From NCBI GenBank assembly GCA_012838035.1, contig DUQB01000092.1, positions 1-35,894 of the forward strand: a stretch of 35,894 nt of DNA. Direction: 5' to 3'. Under the pieces are notes generated by a model. It saw nothing but the letters and a program-made list of their open reading frames with translations. It had not been told where the DNA came from and searched no databases. This document shows, piece after piece, positions 16,747 through 25,488 of the stretch. How positions within the stretch are numbered: the first letter of the stretch is position 1; every line of letters begins with the position of its first letter. The position numbers and the translations under genes were made by a program. The stretch comes from Bacillota bacterium. Its GTDB lineage: Bacteria > Bacillota > Limnochordia > DTU080.

Positions 16747-18003
16747 GTGAGAAAAATATGGTGTATTATTGGGATGCTCATGTTGCTTGGGCTTACTGTA
16801 ACATCTGCGGCGGAAATTACTATTACGCACCTCACCTACACGCACCATGGCGAGAAGTATCATGAATACCTCATATCGAAGGCGGAGGAGTTCAATAAGC
16901 TGAATCCCGGTATGAGAGTCGAAGTGATCATAGGCTTACACGACAAATTCCAAACCATGTTGGTGGGCGGCGTGCCTCCGGATGTAGTCGACCTGCCCGA
17001 CTTCCTCCACCTGGGTCCGGCAGGACAATTGGTTGACATCTATCCCTTATTGGAGCGCGATGGACTACTTAGGAACTATAATCCGCTGGTTCTGCAAGCT
17101 ATGAGCAGTGCCGCCGGAGCCATCTACTCCATGCCCTTTGAACTGAGCATGTTTGTCACATACTTCAATCGCGAGCTGTTTAACCTGGCAGGCTTGGTTA
17201 CGCCTGATCACCTAGGGGCTGAATGGACATGGGATGCGGTGATTCAAAACAGCCGCAAGCTGACGATAGACGGCAACGCCGACGGTACACCGGAAATATT
17301 CGGTTTTGATCGGGCTACAGGCGCTGGTTGGCGCAATGCCGTGTATCAGGCTGGTGGGAAGTTCTATGAATTTGATGATGCGATGCGGCCTGTGAAAAGT
17401 CTGTGGAATTCTGCAGAGGTATTGGCGGGGATCAGCTGGAATGAGACGTTCTTCCGTGAGCGCATCACCCCGACCTATAGCGTGCCTGATCCATCGGTAT
17501 ACTACTTCTGGAATGGTAAAACAGCTATAGATGTGCAAGATCAACTAGGTATCATCGGCAACCAGCTGAAGGATGCGCCTATAGATTGGGATATCATGCT
17601 TCTGCCGCGGGGCCCGGCCGGCCCGCTTACCATGGGCGGTGGTTCCGGACCGCATCTATTGGCCGACGGCAAGAATCTGGAAGCGGCATGGGCATGGGTC
17701 AAGTTTTATGCCGGTACCAAGGAGAACGTAGAGAGATGGATGCAACTAACCGGGCGGATGACTTGCCTGTTGGCTGCGCAACCGTCATACGTCAACCTGC
17801 TGGGCATAAGAGATAAAAACGTCGGACGTATCTTTGAGCAGTCCAACTATCTGGCGCCTATAGAGTCGGCTTATCCCTTGCCTAATGAATTAAATCCGCG
17901 GCGCATCAGCCTGGAAACGATCTGGCGCGGTACACAACCGGTCAGTGCGCGATTGGAAGAGATTCACCAGCAAACAACGGCGTTCATGCGAGATCATTTC
18001 TAA
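16747..18003 (+). CDS. ABC sugar-type extracellular solute-binding protein 2 (family 1)
   Basis: The product is 418 residues from the GTG at 16747, which is correctly spaced from AAAGGAGG; a start nine codons earlier would lie upstream of that site. The signal peptide is about residues 1-20, ending VTSA before AEIT, with no lipobox. Family-1 landmarks follow: EEFNKLNPGMRVEVI, LVGGVPPDVVDLPDF, MPFELSMFVTYFNRELF and the C-terminal AWAWVKFYAGTKENVERW. It should bind a sugar in the periplasm for an ABC importer encoded elsewhere. It is divergent from metallophosphoesterase 2 and ends at a strong hairpin. It is clearly distinct from binding protein 1 outside the motif regions, so the ligands probably differ. 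Confidence 0.93.
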   Translation: MRKIWCIIGMLMLLGLTVTSAAEITITHLTYTHHGEKYHEYLISKAEEFNKLNPGMRVEVIIGLHDKFQTMLVGGVPPDVVDLPDFLHLGPAGQLVDIYPLLERDGLLRNYNPLVLQAMSSAAGAIYSMPFELSMFVTYFNRELFNLAGLVTPDHLGAEWTWDAVIQNSRKLTIDGNADGTPEIFGFDRATGAGWRNAVYQAGGKFYEFDDAMRPVKSLWNSAEVLAGISWNETFFRERITPTYSVPDPSVYYFWNGKTAIDVQDQLGIIGNQLKDAPIDWDIMLLPRGPAGPLTMGGGSGPHLLADGKNLEAAWAWVKFYAGTKENVERWMQLTGRMTCLLAAQPSYVNLLGIRDKNVGRIFEQSNYLAPIESAYPLPNELNPRRISLETIWRGTQPVSARLEEIHQQTTAFMRDHF

Positions 18004-18056
18004 GCTGAACGGAAAGATCGGAGCAGTTGCGCGCCGCTGTCTGTCCGGTCCATGAG

Positions 18057-18088
18057 TAGGTGACGCTACGCGCGCATAGCGTCACCTA
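18057..18088. terminator. Bidirectional terminator between binding protein 2 and the ZIP gene
   Basis: A perfect 12-bp stem TAGGTGACGCTA (18057-18068) / TAGCGTCACCTA (18077-18088) with an 8-base loop; TATATATGTTTT follows on the plus strand. The core GACGCTACGC...GCATAGCGTC recurs in the terminator at 26416-26445. Confidence 0.75.
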
Positions 18089-18098
18089 TATATGTTTT

Positions 18099-18956
18099 CT
18101 AAATAAATAACAGCAAGCTTACGGCCATGACCATCATACCTGCTACAACCCCATAGATGGCTAGGTGGTGTTCCCCATACTCCCTAGCGGCCGGAAGCAG
18201 TTCATCCAAGGATATAAACACCATAATGCCGGCTACGGCGGCGAACATCACGCCGAAGAGAGTGCCGGATATGAACTTGGCTAAGAGTAACCAGGCCACT
18301 AAAGCGCCGATAGGTTCCGCCACCCCGGACAACAGTGAGTACCAAAAGCCTTGCCATTTATTACCAGTCGCATAGTATATGGGTATTGCTACGGCAATGC
18401 CCTCCGGGATGTTGTGAATGGCGATGGCTGCGGCGATGGCGATACCAAGACTGGGATCTTGCAGGGCTGCCGTAAAGGTCGCCATGCCTTCAGGGAAGTT
18501 GTGAACGGCAATAACCAAGGCGGTGAAGACGCCTGTGCGCATCAGGCTCGTATTCTGCTGCGCCTGGCTGGTTGATACAGATGCATCGACAGCGGCCGCC
18601 GCTTCGTTGCCGTCGGCAGCTTCCATGTCTTCCATTGTTTTCGGTTCGTGCGGGTTGGAGCCCGAAGGAATGGCTTTGTCGATCAATGCGATAAGCAGCA
18701 TACCTGCAAAAAAGGCGATAACCGTTGCCCAGGATCCGCTACGTTCACCGAGAGCGCCTACCAGTGCGGTCCTCGCTTCAGAGAATATCTCAACCATAGA
18801 CACATAAATCATGACGCCGGCGGAAAAACCTAACGCAACTGATAGGAATTTGGTGTTTGTCCGTTTGGCAAAAAGGCCTAATAACCCTCCTACTCCGGTG
18901 GATAACCCGGCTAACAAAGTCAATCCGAACGAAAAACCCATGCCTGAAAGTTCCAT
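18099..18956 (-). CDS. ZIP-family divalent metal transporter
   Basis: The product is 285 residues from the ATG at 18956, placed after GAGGGG; an open frame of 23 further codons lacks a ribosome site. About eight hydrophobic segments are visible. Two ZIP metal-binding signatures lie on adjacent helices: HNFPEG (about 154) and HNIPEG (about 183). A hydrophilic loop rich in Ala, Glu, Ser and Gln (about 95-135) separates helices 3 and 4 and probably carries the variable metal-sensing part. The protein should import zinc, iron or manganese across the inner membrane. It is slightly longer than typical ZupT because of that loop. TATAAT at 18997-19002 is a possible -10 box, with a poor -35 match. Confidence 0.92.
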   Translation of the reverse strand: MELSGMGFSFGLTLLAGLSTGVGGLLGLFAKRTNTKFLSVALGFSAGVMIYVSMVEIFSEARTALVGALGERSGSWATVIAFFAGMLLIALIDKAIPSGSNPHEPKTMEDMEAADGNEAAAAVDASVSTSQAQQNTSLMRTGVFTALVIAVHNFPEGMATFTAALQDPSLGIAIAAAIAIHNIPEGIAVAIPIYYATGNKWQGFWYSLLSGVAEPIGALVAWLLLAKFISGTLFGVMFAAVAGIMVFISLDELLPAAREYGEHHLAIYGVVAGMMVMAVSLLLFI

Positions 18957-18969
18957 TAGCGCACCCCTC

Positions 18970-19284
18970 TCACCAAGCAACCAAAGTATATAGGTAATTA
19001 TATACTGACCAATAGGGGATTGCATCTGATGCAGAGGTTAGAGAACCCCTAACTGACGGCACCATGAACCCCGGATCGTGGGCGAGTTTTATGCATATCT
19101 CTGTTTGATGCACGTTATCGTAGCGATAGATCAGATGATCCCAGGGATGAAAGGCTTCGCCCGTATCAAGGATCTCCTTTTCATCGCGAGGAACATGCCG
19201 GTATAGAGGCGGCCGGTGCAACCGACCTTTGAACCTGAGGTAGTTGATGACGGCAGCGATTGACTTGCGGTTGCTGGTTGCCAA
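18970..19284 (-). CDS. Possible small protein or gene remnant, unrecognised
   Basis: A 104-residue frame opens with TTG at 19284 without a ribosome site; it can be extended about 11 codons upstream with no better start. The part RPPLYRHVPRDEKEILD ... FHPWDHLIYRYDNVHQTEI reads like real protein and has ordinary composition, but I recognise no family. It ends 13 bases before the ZIP start and contains the ZIP upstream region, so its 3' end can hardly be functional if a ZIP promoter lies there. A remnant is the likeliest reading. Confidence 0.25.
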   Translation of the reverse strand: MATSNRKSIAAVINYLRFKGRLHRPPLYRHVPRDEKEILDTGEAFHPWDHLIYRYDNVHQTEICIKLAHDPGFMVPSVRGSLTSASDAIPYWSVYNYLYTLVAW

Positions 19285-19291
19285 GAGAGTG

Positions 19292-19339
19292 AAGCAAAGC
19301 GTGTCGTATGCGGGTACTTACACGAAACACGCTTTGCTT
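19292..19339 (-). terminator. Long-loop hairpin after the amidohydrolase gene
   Basis: 13-bp arms AAGCAAAGCGTGT (19292-19304) and ACACGCTTTGCTT (19327-19339) enclose a 22-base loop, 54 bases after the minus-strand stop at 19394. No clear T-run follows, so it may stop transcription weakly or protect the RNA end. Confidence 0.45.
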
Positions 19340-19393
19340 TCGTGCTTAAAGCGTATAACAACAACGCCGCTACATACGTGCGGCACAGCCGCA

Positions 19394-20269
19394 TCAGAGG
19401 TTCAACAACAGCTGCGCGTTTTTGTAAGCAATCTTTTCGAACACCGTGGCGCTGATTTTCCCTTCGTCTTTAAAGCGGAGCAGCAGATCCACCAGAGGGG
19501 TAGGCGTATCCGGAGCGCAGATGTCTGTGCCGAACAGCAGGCGATCTTGGAACCTGTCCAGAAATTCTACGGCGTATTCTTCATCTCGTGCCAGAGCGTT
19601 ATATCCGCTACCGGCGGATAAATCGCCATACAGGTTTTCGTAGCGCTCCATTAGTTTCGGCACGGCTCCTCCCGGGGTAATCGGGTATTTGGGATACCCG
19701 TATCGATCACGATCGTTCTGAAGCGGCGCCATCTCCGCCCAGAACGCTTGCGAATGCCCCAGAAAACGTAATCCGGGAAAGTCTTGCAGGCTCTTTTCCA
19801 GCTGGGGTAAGCCCGGGTCGTCATACAAACCATACTGACCGCCGATTGCCGGCGCGATATGGAAGGTGAGGGGAAACCCGACGCTTTCGGCATGTTTGAA
19901 TAGGTTCCGCACCATGGGATGTTCAAAAGGGAGGTTGGCGCACACTTCACCAATCCCTTTGTAACCGCGTTCTTTATAAAACAGCATCAATCGGTCGAGC
20001 GGCGCATCCGCCGAGTTCGCTACAGCGCGAGGATCGATGTTGCAAAACGGGATAAAACGACCGGGATACATCTGACAGATTTCCAGAATCTCCTCATTAG
20101 ATTGGGGTACATGGGTGCATTCCGGGTTTACGCTGGGCAGCAGTACGGCGCTGTCTACGTCGATCTTTGCATAACGTTCCAACAGTTGCTCCGGAGTGGC
20201 GTAGGTTTGGCCGTTGGCTCTGGGCGGCCCGGGAATGCGACGCGTGTGCACGTGTATGTCGATGAACAT
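19394..20269 (-). CDS. Amidohydrolase family 2 (TIM-barrel metal-dependent hydrolase)
   Basis: The product is 291 residues from the ATG at 20269, ten bases after AAAGGAGG; the frame is open 14 codons further without support. Family-2 landmarks are the first-strand IDIHVH metal motif (residues 3-8), the FHIAP histidine on a later strand, FLGHSQAFW and the final LLFGTDICAPDTP aspartate. These enzymes (amidohydrolases/decarboxylases of the ACMSD group) act on cyclic amides, lactones or carboxylated rings with one zinc; the substrate cannot be read here. There is no signal peptide, so it is cytoplasmic. It lies 110 bases downstream of the APH-like kinase gene on the same strand and could be read from the same transcript. 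Confidence 0.9.
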   Translation of the reverse strand: MFIDIHVHTRRIPGPPRANGQTYATPEQLLERYAKIDVDSAVLLPSVNPECTHVPQSNEEILEICQMYPGRFIPFCNIDPRAVANSADAPLDRLMLFYKERGYKGIGEVCANLPFEHPMVRNLFKHAESVGFPLTFHIAPAIGGQYGLYDDPGLPQLEKSLQDFPGLRFLGHSQAFWAEMAPLQNDRDRYGYPKYPITPGGAVPKLMERYENLYGDLSAGSGYNALARDEEYAVEFLDRFQDRLLFGTDICAPDTPTPLVDLLLRFKDEGKISATVFEKIAYKNAQLLLNL

Positions 20270-20379
20270 AACTTGATTGCCTCCTTTGGCATCATCGTAG
20301 TCGCCGGTCACCGGGTAGGGTTCACGCTAATGTTTCGCCATTTGCTGAGATAGTCCCCTGCCGGTTTGTAGAATGTGCG

Positions 20380-21540
20380 CTAGTCCGCCGCGTCCCGCGG
20401 CATTTCGTCAGCAAAAGCTCTCCACGGCGGGATGACTGCGTCGGTCTGCGCATACTCCGACCAGCGCTCCGTAAGCGCCTCGCGTAGCAATAGTGCAGCT
20501 TCGTACGCGGGGGCTAGGGCGGGAAGGTTCGCCGCAGCCTCTTGTAGTCGGATAACGGCAGCCAGTACGGCTTGTCGGCTGGTCCAACGATCATCAGCCC
20601 AGGGCTGGTTTTCCTGCAGTATATCGGGCTTTATCCAGGTGAGCATAGCTAGTGCTCTATAGGCGCACAAGCAAGCCCAATTGAGCGCATACTGCGCATC
20701 ATCGGCCGCGACTGGAATAGCCTGCGCCAGTATGCGTCGATAGGTGTTGTTCATGTGCCGTACGCAACTGCGCGGCAAGGGACACAGCACATTCCAGGCT
20801 GTGAGGTCATAGAGCGCATGTCGAAAAGCCCCGTACTCAAAGTCCAGGAGGCGTACCCGGCCGTCGGCGGCAATGTGATTGTTCGTCGGCGCCGGATCAC
20901 CGTGGCTGAAGCAGAGAAACGGACCCGGATTGCGATACGTGTCGGCAATCCTTGCCAAACAAGCGGTAAAACCGGTGGGAACAGCGCGATTAAGAGCAGC
21001 AAACCATGCCGTGATCTCCGTACTCCGGTTGAGCCAGGCCTGCGCTTCCGCGTGGCGGCCTAATCCTGATGAAAAAGGTAGCACGAGACGATGATGCTCA
21101 AAGTGGTCGGCCATGTCCACTGTGGCTGCATGTAACTGCGCCATGGTTTGCGCTAGGTTGGTAAGTGCCCTCTGGGCGGCGCGGCGGTCTGTTCCGCGGA
21201 GCACATCCTCCAACGTACGGGACCCGCCCAAGTCCGACATCACAAACAGTCGTTCCGCCGCACTGCCGCCGAGAAACCGCGGTACCAGGTGATATACGGC
21301 GGGAATGTCCGCGCAAAACGCTAAGCTCGCCCATGCGGAAAAACCTAGCTGCGGCTGTTTGCGGATATGTTTGATGATGACCGAGGCGATATCTGTCTGG
21401 GGAGCCGCCACCCGGCACCGGATCACAGCGCAGCGGGTATCATTCTTCAATAACCTAGGCTCCACCAATGAGACGGTCGTCCCCCAGACATTCCTGAGGA
21501 TTTGTGCAGCTTGTGTAGAGATAACCGACAGATCCGTCAT
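20380..21540 (-). CDS. APH-like small-molecule kinase (aminoglycoside/choline kinase fold)
   Basis: The product is 386 residues. Protein-kinase-like features are present: a candidate nucleotide lysine in VIIKHIRK (about 57), FVMSDLGG at the hinge, the Brenner catalytic motif FSHGDPAPTN (H213, D215, N220) and the metal-binding DFEYG (D233). The start ATG overlaps the stop of the upstream MFS gene as ATGA, so translation is coupled. The family phosphorylates hydroxyl groups of small molecules (aminoglycosides, choline, sugars, homoserine). A transporter and kinase made together suggests phosphorylation of an imported compound. Resistance is possible but nothing specific supports it. Confidence 0.88.
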   Translation of the reverse strand: MTDLSVISTQAAQILRNVWGTTVSLVEPRLLKNDTRCAVIRCRVAAPQTDIASVIIKHIRKQPQLGFSAWASLAFCADIPAVYHLVPRFLGGSAAERLFVMSDLGGSRTLEDVLRGTDRRAAQRALTNLAQTMAQLHAATVDMADHFEHHRLVLPFSSGLGRHAEAQAWLNRSTEITAWFAALNRAVPTGFTACLARIADTYRNPGPFLCFSHGDPAPTNNHIAADGRVRLLDFEYGAFRHALYDLTAWNVLCPLPRSCVRHMNNTYRRILAQAIPVAADDAQYALNWACLCAYRALAMLTWIKPDILQENQPWADDRWTSRQAVLAAVIRLQEAAANLPALAPAYEAALLLREALTERWSEYAQTDAVIPPWRAFADEMPRDAAD

Positions 21541-22793
21541 GGTTCCATCTGCGGGTTAAGCCGCAAAGGCTGCTGCGCAAAGCCCCACAACAGGAGCAAA
21601 ACCGCTCCCAGGACATAGATGAACGGTAAGCCCAATAGATTGCCGAGCGGGAATCCTACCAGCGGGCCCAATGCGGAGCCGGCGTCAATCCAGTTGGTGT
21701 ATGTGGCCAGAGTCGTGCTGCGGCGCCCTGAAGCTGATGCCACGCTGCCGGCTTGGGTATCGAGCACCACTTCCAGCCCCGGTCCGGCCGCCAGCAGGAT
21801 GAGGATAGCCGGTAGCAACAGCCACAGTGATGAGGCGAGAGCAATGGCGCATAGGGCTATACACTCCGTAATCAGCAAGAGCCGGGAGGTCTTCTGCACG
21901 CCGATTTTATCGGCAACAACACCGCAAGCGGGCCCTATGGCGATATTACTGATCCACAGCCAAGCAAACAGCAGGCCGTTAAGTGTGGCCACCCCTACTA
22001 GAGCGGCGTCAGTCGCCATCTTTTGCGTCAGGTAATAGCCCATGGTGGTGGTAAATAGGGAGAGTATGAGGCTGTGAAGCAAAGCTCCGATGTTGATCCG
22101 CTGTGCAAGTCGCCGGATGGCCTGACTTACCGGCTCATTGTCTTCAGAAACGTGTGCTTCAACAGGCATGGGGTTGGTGTGTACGCTTTTCAGCGGCTGA
22201 AGGAGAAAATAGAGCGGAATGGCCAATGCGGAAGCGCCGGCGATAATGGCGAAGGCTTGTCGGAACCCCAACCAGTCGGTCAACAGACCGGCACTGATGG
22301 CCGCAACCAGGCTGCCGGTGCGAAAACCGCTGCGGAATAATCCGAACAGCCGCCCCTGTTGGGACTTTTGCCCTTCCAACGCCGTAAGATAACCGCCCAA
22401 ACGCAATACCGACCAGCACAAGCCCCACAACGCCCTGCCTGCCAACAGGAACAAGGCAGGCACTCTAAAAGCCCATACCGCCGTAGTGCCGATCGTGGCG
22501 ATCAGTGCCCAAAGGAAGGCGTTGGCAACCGTGTAGCGTATTACCAAACGATTAGCCAGTTGATTAGTGAGCAGGCGGACCACTCGGTTGAGCGAAAGAG
22601 CCAATCCTACAATACCGGCATTTAACCCCAGGATGTCTATTTGCGTAGGCAAAACCGCGTATAAGGCGGAATCGCCTAGAATGGCCAACCCTACGAAAGC
22701 CGAGACAAGGGCTGTTTTTCTGACGGCTTGGTTGCTTTGTTCATGCGTTAAGTCCGCTTGCAGCGACGGATGAGCGCTCAATGGCAAGGACAC
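21537..22793 (-). CDS. MFS transporter
   Basis: The product is 418 residues with about 12 hydrophobic segments, a long cytoplasmic loop near the middle (about 205-240, rich in Glu, Pro and Asn) and the loop 2-3 type pattern LTNQLANRLVIRYT. The start is uncertain: the GTG at 22793 touches its own GAGGT, while a TTG four codons in has normal spacing. A TG-extended TACAAT (22825-22830 on the minus strand) could be the promoter, preceded by no good -35 box. TGACAGACGTCA (22800-22811), just before the start, is a possible operator or RNA structure. The substrate is unknown; coupling to a kinase points to import. Confidence 0.88.
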   Translation of the reverse strand: MSLPLSAHPSLQADLTHEQSNQAVRKTALVSAFVGLAILGDSALYAVLPTQIDILGLNAGIVGLALSLNRVVRLLTNQLANRLVIRYTVANAFLWALIATIGTTAVWAFRVPALFLLAGRALWGLCWSVLRLGGYLTALEGQKSQQGRLFGLFRSGFRTGSLVAAISAGLLTDWLGFRQAFAIIAGASALAIPLYFLLQPLKSVHTNPMPVEAHVSEDNEPVSQAIRRLAQRINIGALLHSLILSLFTTTMGYYLTQKMATDAALVGVATLNGLLFAWLWISNIAIGPACGVVADKIGVQKTSRLLLITECIALCAIALASSLWLLLPAILILLAAGPGLEVVLDTQAGSVASASGRRSTTLATYTNWIDAGSALGPLVGFPLGNLLGLPFIYVLGAVLLLLWGFAQQPLRLNPQMEP

Positions 22794-22978
22794 CTCAACT
22801 GACAGACGTCATACTGTTGTGGTTATTGTAGCACATTCTGCTGTTTAAAGGGGACACGGCGTGAGGATCTGTGCGTCATTCCATGCAAGTCGTCGCGGCA
22901 GTGACAAAAATTTTGCTTGTATATGAAGGATTCAGGGCGAATTAGGTTAAGTTTAAGGTGATGATCAACTTATGGTAC

Positions 22979-23005
22979 TTAAGTTAACCTTACTGGGTCT
23001 ATAAA
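22979..23005 (+). promoter_or_regulatory. Candidate promoter/operator of the second LacI gene
   Basis: TTAAGTTAAC (22979-22988) is followed after 11 bases by TATAAA (23000-23005). AGGTTAA (22944-22950) and TTAACCT (22984-22990) form an inverted repeat around it. The 10-mer also occurs before the left LacI gene (483-492), which suggests autoregulation or one shared regulator. Confidence 0.35.
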
Positions 23006-23027
23006 TTTACCCGACAGAGGGATCTCC

Positions 23028-24071
23028 ATGCAGCAGCGTGTCACCATGAAAACCATTGCAGAGGAAGCCGGGGTGTCGCCGGCGACTGTTTCTAATGTTT
23101 TAAATGGGAAAGATAAGCATGTTTCCCAAGAGACGATCGCTCGCATCACCGCCATCGCCGCAAGGTTAGGTTATCAGCCTCTGCGCAACCGGGCAAAGTC
23201 TGTGCGGCACCTGCCTTGTCTCGGTGTTATTACCTACAACGTCACATCGCCGTTTTTTGCGGCCGGGTTAAACGGCATCCTTACCGTAGCGGATCGGTTA
23301 GGCTTCAGCGTCATTGTCCAAAGTGACTTCGGACGTGAACATCAAGAGATCAACGCAGCTCAGATGCTGATAGAACAGGGCGTCGACGGGGTCGTTTTTC
23401 TCTCATCTTCCGCCTATTCACGCGATGCCGCCTTCAAGGCGCTGGTCGAAGCCGGAATACCCATTGCCGTCGTCAATCGGCTTATCGATCCCGATGTCGC
23501 TTTCCATGCGCTGATAGATAATGAGCAAGGCGGTTATATCGCCACACAGCACCTTATTGAGTTGGGACACAAGAACATCGGTAACATTCACATGCAGGCG
23601 AACGGACCCGGCGCAACCCAAGCTGCCGCAGACCGACTGAGAGGATATTATCGGGCGCTGGCGGATTATGGTCTGCAGCCTAATCCGGCTTGGGTCAGCG
23701 CAGGAGTGGGCTCAGATTCGGCTACAAGTCACGATGTGATTTCGCACGCAATCGCACGGCGGATCCTGTCGGCGCGCTCTCATCCCACAGCCCTGCTCTG
23801 TGGTACCGACTATTTGGCGGCGGGCGCGATGCGCGCCATTAGCGGCGAGGGATTGCGCATACCTGAAGACATCGCCGTAGTCGGTTGCGATAACACCGTT
23901 ATTGCCGCTTATACCGCACCGACGCTGACAAGTATTCAACTGCCGCTGGAACAAGCCGCGGCCCGCGCTGCGGAAGCACTTATCCATGCCGTCTGGAGGG
24001 GGGAGAAGTTACATGGAGTAGAACGCTTTCCCTGTACCCTTGTCGTGCGCGACTCCACTACCATCCACTAG
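23028..24071 (+). CDS. LacI-family transcriptional regulator 2
   Basis: The product is 347 residues; the ATG at 23028 follows GAGGGATCTCC. The helix-turn-helix is at about 6-28 (MKTIAEEAGVSPATVSNVLNG) and the hinge at about 52-62 reads RNRAKSVRHL. The usual hinge leucine is replaced by valine, so its operator may lack the classical central CG. The periplasmic-binding-like core follows (LGVITYNVTSPFFA, EQGVDGVVFLSSS, IAVVGCDNT, TSIQLPLEQAAARAAEAL), complete to the end. It is 18 bases before binding protein 3, in one operon, and divergent from the MFS gene. It probably senses the sugar carried by binding protein 3 or a breakdown product. Confidence 0.95.
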   Translation: MQQRVTMKTIAEEAGVSPATVSNVLNGKDKHVSQETIARITAIAARLGYQPLRNRAKSVRHLPCLGVITYNVTSPFFAAGLNGILTVADRLGFSVIVQSDFGREHQEINAAQMLIEQGVDGVVFLSSSAYSRDAAFKALVEAGIPIAVVNRLIDPDVAFHALIDNEQGGYIATQHLIELGHKNIGNIHMQANGPGATQAAADRLRGYYRALADYGLQPNPAWVSAGVGSDSATSHDVISHAIARRILSARSHPTALLCGTDYLAAGAMRAISGEGLRIPEDIAVVGCDNTVIAAYTAPTLTSIQLPLEQAAARAAEALIHAVWRGEKLHGVERFPCTLVVRDSTTIH

Positions 24072-24089
24072 CGAAGGGAGAGAAGTACT

Positions 24090-25418
24090 ATGAAAACCAG
24101 ACTACCATTTATTCTGCTGGTCATCTGTCTGTTATGCGTCTCCTCTTATGGTTCAGCGCAGAAAGTGCAGATCACATTTCACCATCGCGTCCATAGTGCG
24201 GAAATTGAATGGGCGAAGATTATTATAGAGCGTTTTGAGGAACTGCATCCCAATATCGAGGTTAACCTAATTACCACCTCCACAGGCACCGCGTACCAGG
24301 AAAAGATTGCCGTGTTGACTGCTGCAGGCACTCCACCCGACGTCTTTAGCGGTTATGGCGACAAGCTCGGTTTCATAGTACGAGGTTTCGCCATGGATAT
24401 TACCGAATTGGCACAGCGGGATGCGGCTGAGTTGCAGATCAACACCTTCTTCCCCGGCGTATGGGAAGCGCCGGTATTTAACGGCAGGTTTTACGGTGTG
24501 CCGTTTACCATCACCACCCAGTTGCTTTTTTATAACAAAGATTTGCTGCAGCAAAACGGATTGCCGATGTTGCCTACCGACTGGGATGACACTGTTTGGA
24601 ACTGGGATCGACTCATCGAGTATGGCCGCCGTCTGACCATGACGGACTCAAGCGGCCGATTTACGCAACTGGCCATTACGCAAGCTACGGAGTCCATTTT
24701 GCCCGACGTATGTTGGATGTTCGGCGGCGATTGGTTTGAGCAGGCGGCGTATGAAACCGGTATAGTAGAGCGTACGACCTTCTACACGCCGGAAAACATA
24801 AAAGCATATCAGGCGCAAGTAGACCTTTACGCCAACTACGCCGCAGCCGGCGCATCTAAGGGCATGGTGCCCTGGACTGGGTTCACCCAAGGCAAGATTG
24901 CCATGGACTGGATCGGTAATTGGCGGATGGGCGCCATTCTAGAGTTGCGCAAATCGGGGGGGCTCGGTTTTAACCTGGGAGTAGCGCCGCCGCCTTTGGT
25001 TCAGAATAGGGCCAACACGCGTTGGACCAACCCGTTGTTCTTATCCTCGTATTCCAAGCATCCGGAGGAAGCTTGGGAATTCATCAAGTTCGCCACCAGT
25101 CAAGAGAGTCAGGAGCTCTGGGTGCAAATGACGCGGCTTCTGCCGGCCAGGCGTACGGCATCTCAGCTCTACATTCAGAGCCTGGGCGATGTGTTTGACA
25201 TGACGGCCGCACAGGTGCAATCGGTGATCAACGGCTCTATTGTTCATTCGCGTCGCTCAATCGAGGAAGCCGTCTTCGATCTGCCGCTCGAAATCATCCG
25301 TCGTAAAGCGGAATGGATCGAGCCGATTCTGGCGGGAGCAAAACCGGTGGAGGCCGGCTTGCTCGATCTCGATAACTACTTAACCGCCTATGCCAAAGAG
25401 GTCAGAGAGCGTCTGTAA
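24090..25418 (+). CDS. ABC sugar-type extracellular solute-binding protein 3 (family 1)
   Basis: The product is 442 residues; the ATG at 24090 follows AAGGGAGAG. The signal peptide is about residues 1-23, ending YGSA before QKVQ. It has cysteines in the hydrophobic core but none in lipobox context. Landmarks are FEELHPNIEVNLI, LTAAGTPPDVFSGYG, FTITTQLLFYNKDLL, WDRLIEYGRRLT and the late EEAWEFIKFATSQESQELW. It should be a periplasmic sugar receptor for an importer encoded elsewhere. Its place directly after a LacI gene suggests substrate-dependent control. A hairpin at 25453-25488 follows. Confidence 0.94.
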   Translation: MKTRLPFILLVICLLCVSSYGSAQKVQITFHHRVHSAEIEWAKIIIERFEELHPNIEVNLITTSTGTAYQEKIAVLTAAGTPPDVFSGYGDKLGFIVRGFAMDITELAQRDAAELQINTFFPGVWEAPVFNGRFYGVPFTITTQLLFYNKDLLQQNGLPMLPTDWDDTVWNWDRLIEYGRRLTMTDSSGRFTQLAITQATESILPDVCWMFGGDWFEQAAYETGIVERTTFYTPENIKAYQAQVDLYANYAAAGASKGMVPWTGFTQGKIAMDWIGNWRMGAILELRKSGGLGFNLGVAPPPLVQNRANTRWTNPLFLSSYSKHPEEAWEFIKFATSQESQELWVQMTRLLPARRTASQLYIQSLGDVFDMTAAQVQSVINGSIVHSRRSIEEAVFDLPLEIIRRKAEWIEPILAGAKPVEAGLLDLDNYLTAYAKEVRERL

Positions 25419-25452
25419 CCACTGGTCCATCTTTCACTACAACATGGTAAAC

Positions 25453-25488
25453 GAGCCGGTAGTTATCCCTTGGGATCGCTATCGGCTC
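25453..25488 (+). terminator. Strong hairpin after binding protein 3
   Basis: Outer arms GAGCCGGTAG (25453-25462) and CTATCGGCTC (25479-25488) pair with one G-U, around an inner ATCC/GGAT stem. It lies 34 bases after the stop. Only ATTTACG follows, so termination may be partial. The remaining bases to 25646 hold nothing that I recognise. Confidence 0.55.

Noticed and set aside
19116-19128. TATCGTAGCGATA palindrome as another copy of the local operator
   Set aside because: The arms are inverted relative to the operator consensus (TATCG rather than TGATA) and no promoter with TTGACA lies near it.
20380-21540. Calling the APH-like gene an aminoglycoside resistance gene
   Set aside because: Only the general kinase fold is visible; coupling with an MFS gene in a metabolic setting does not support a resistance role.
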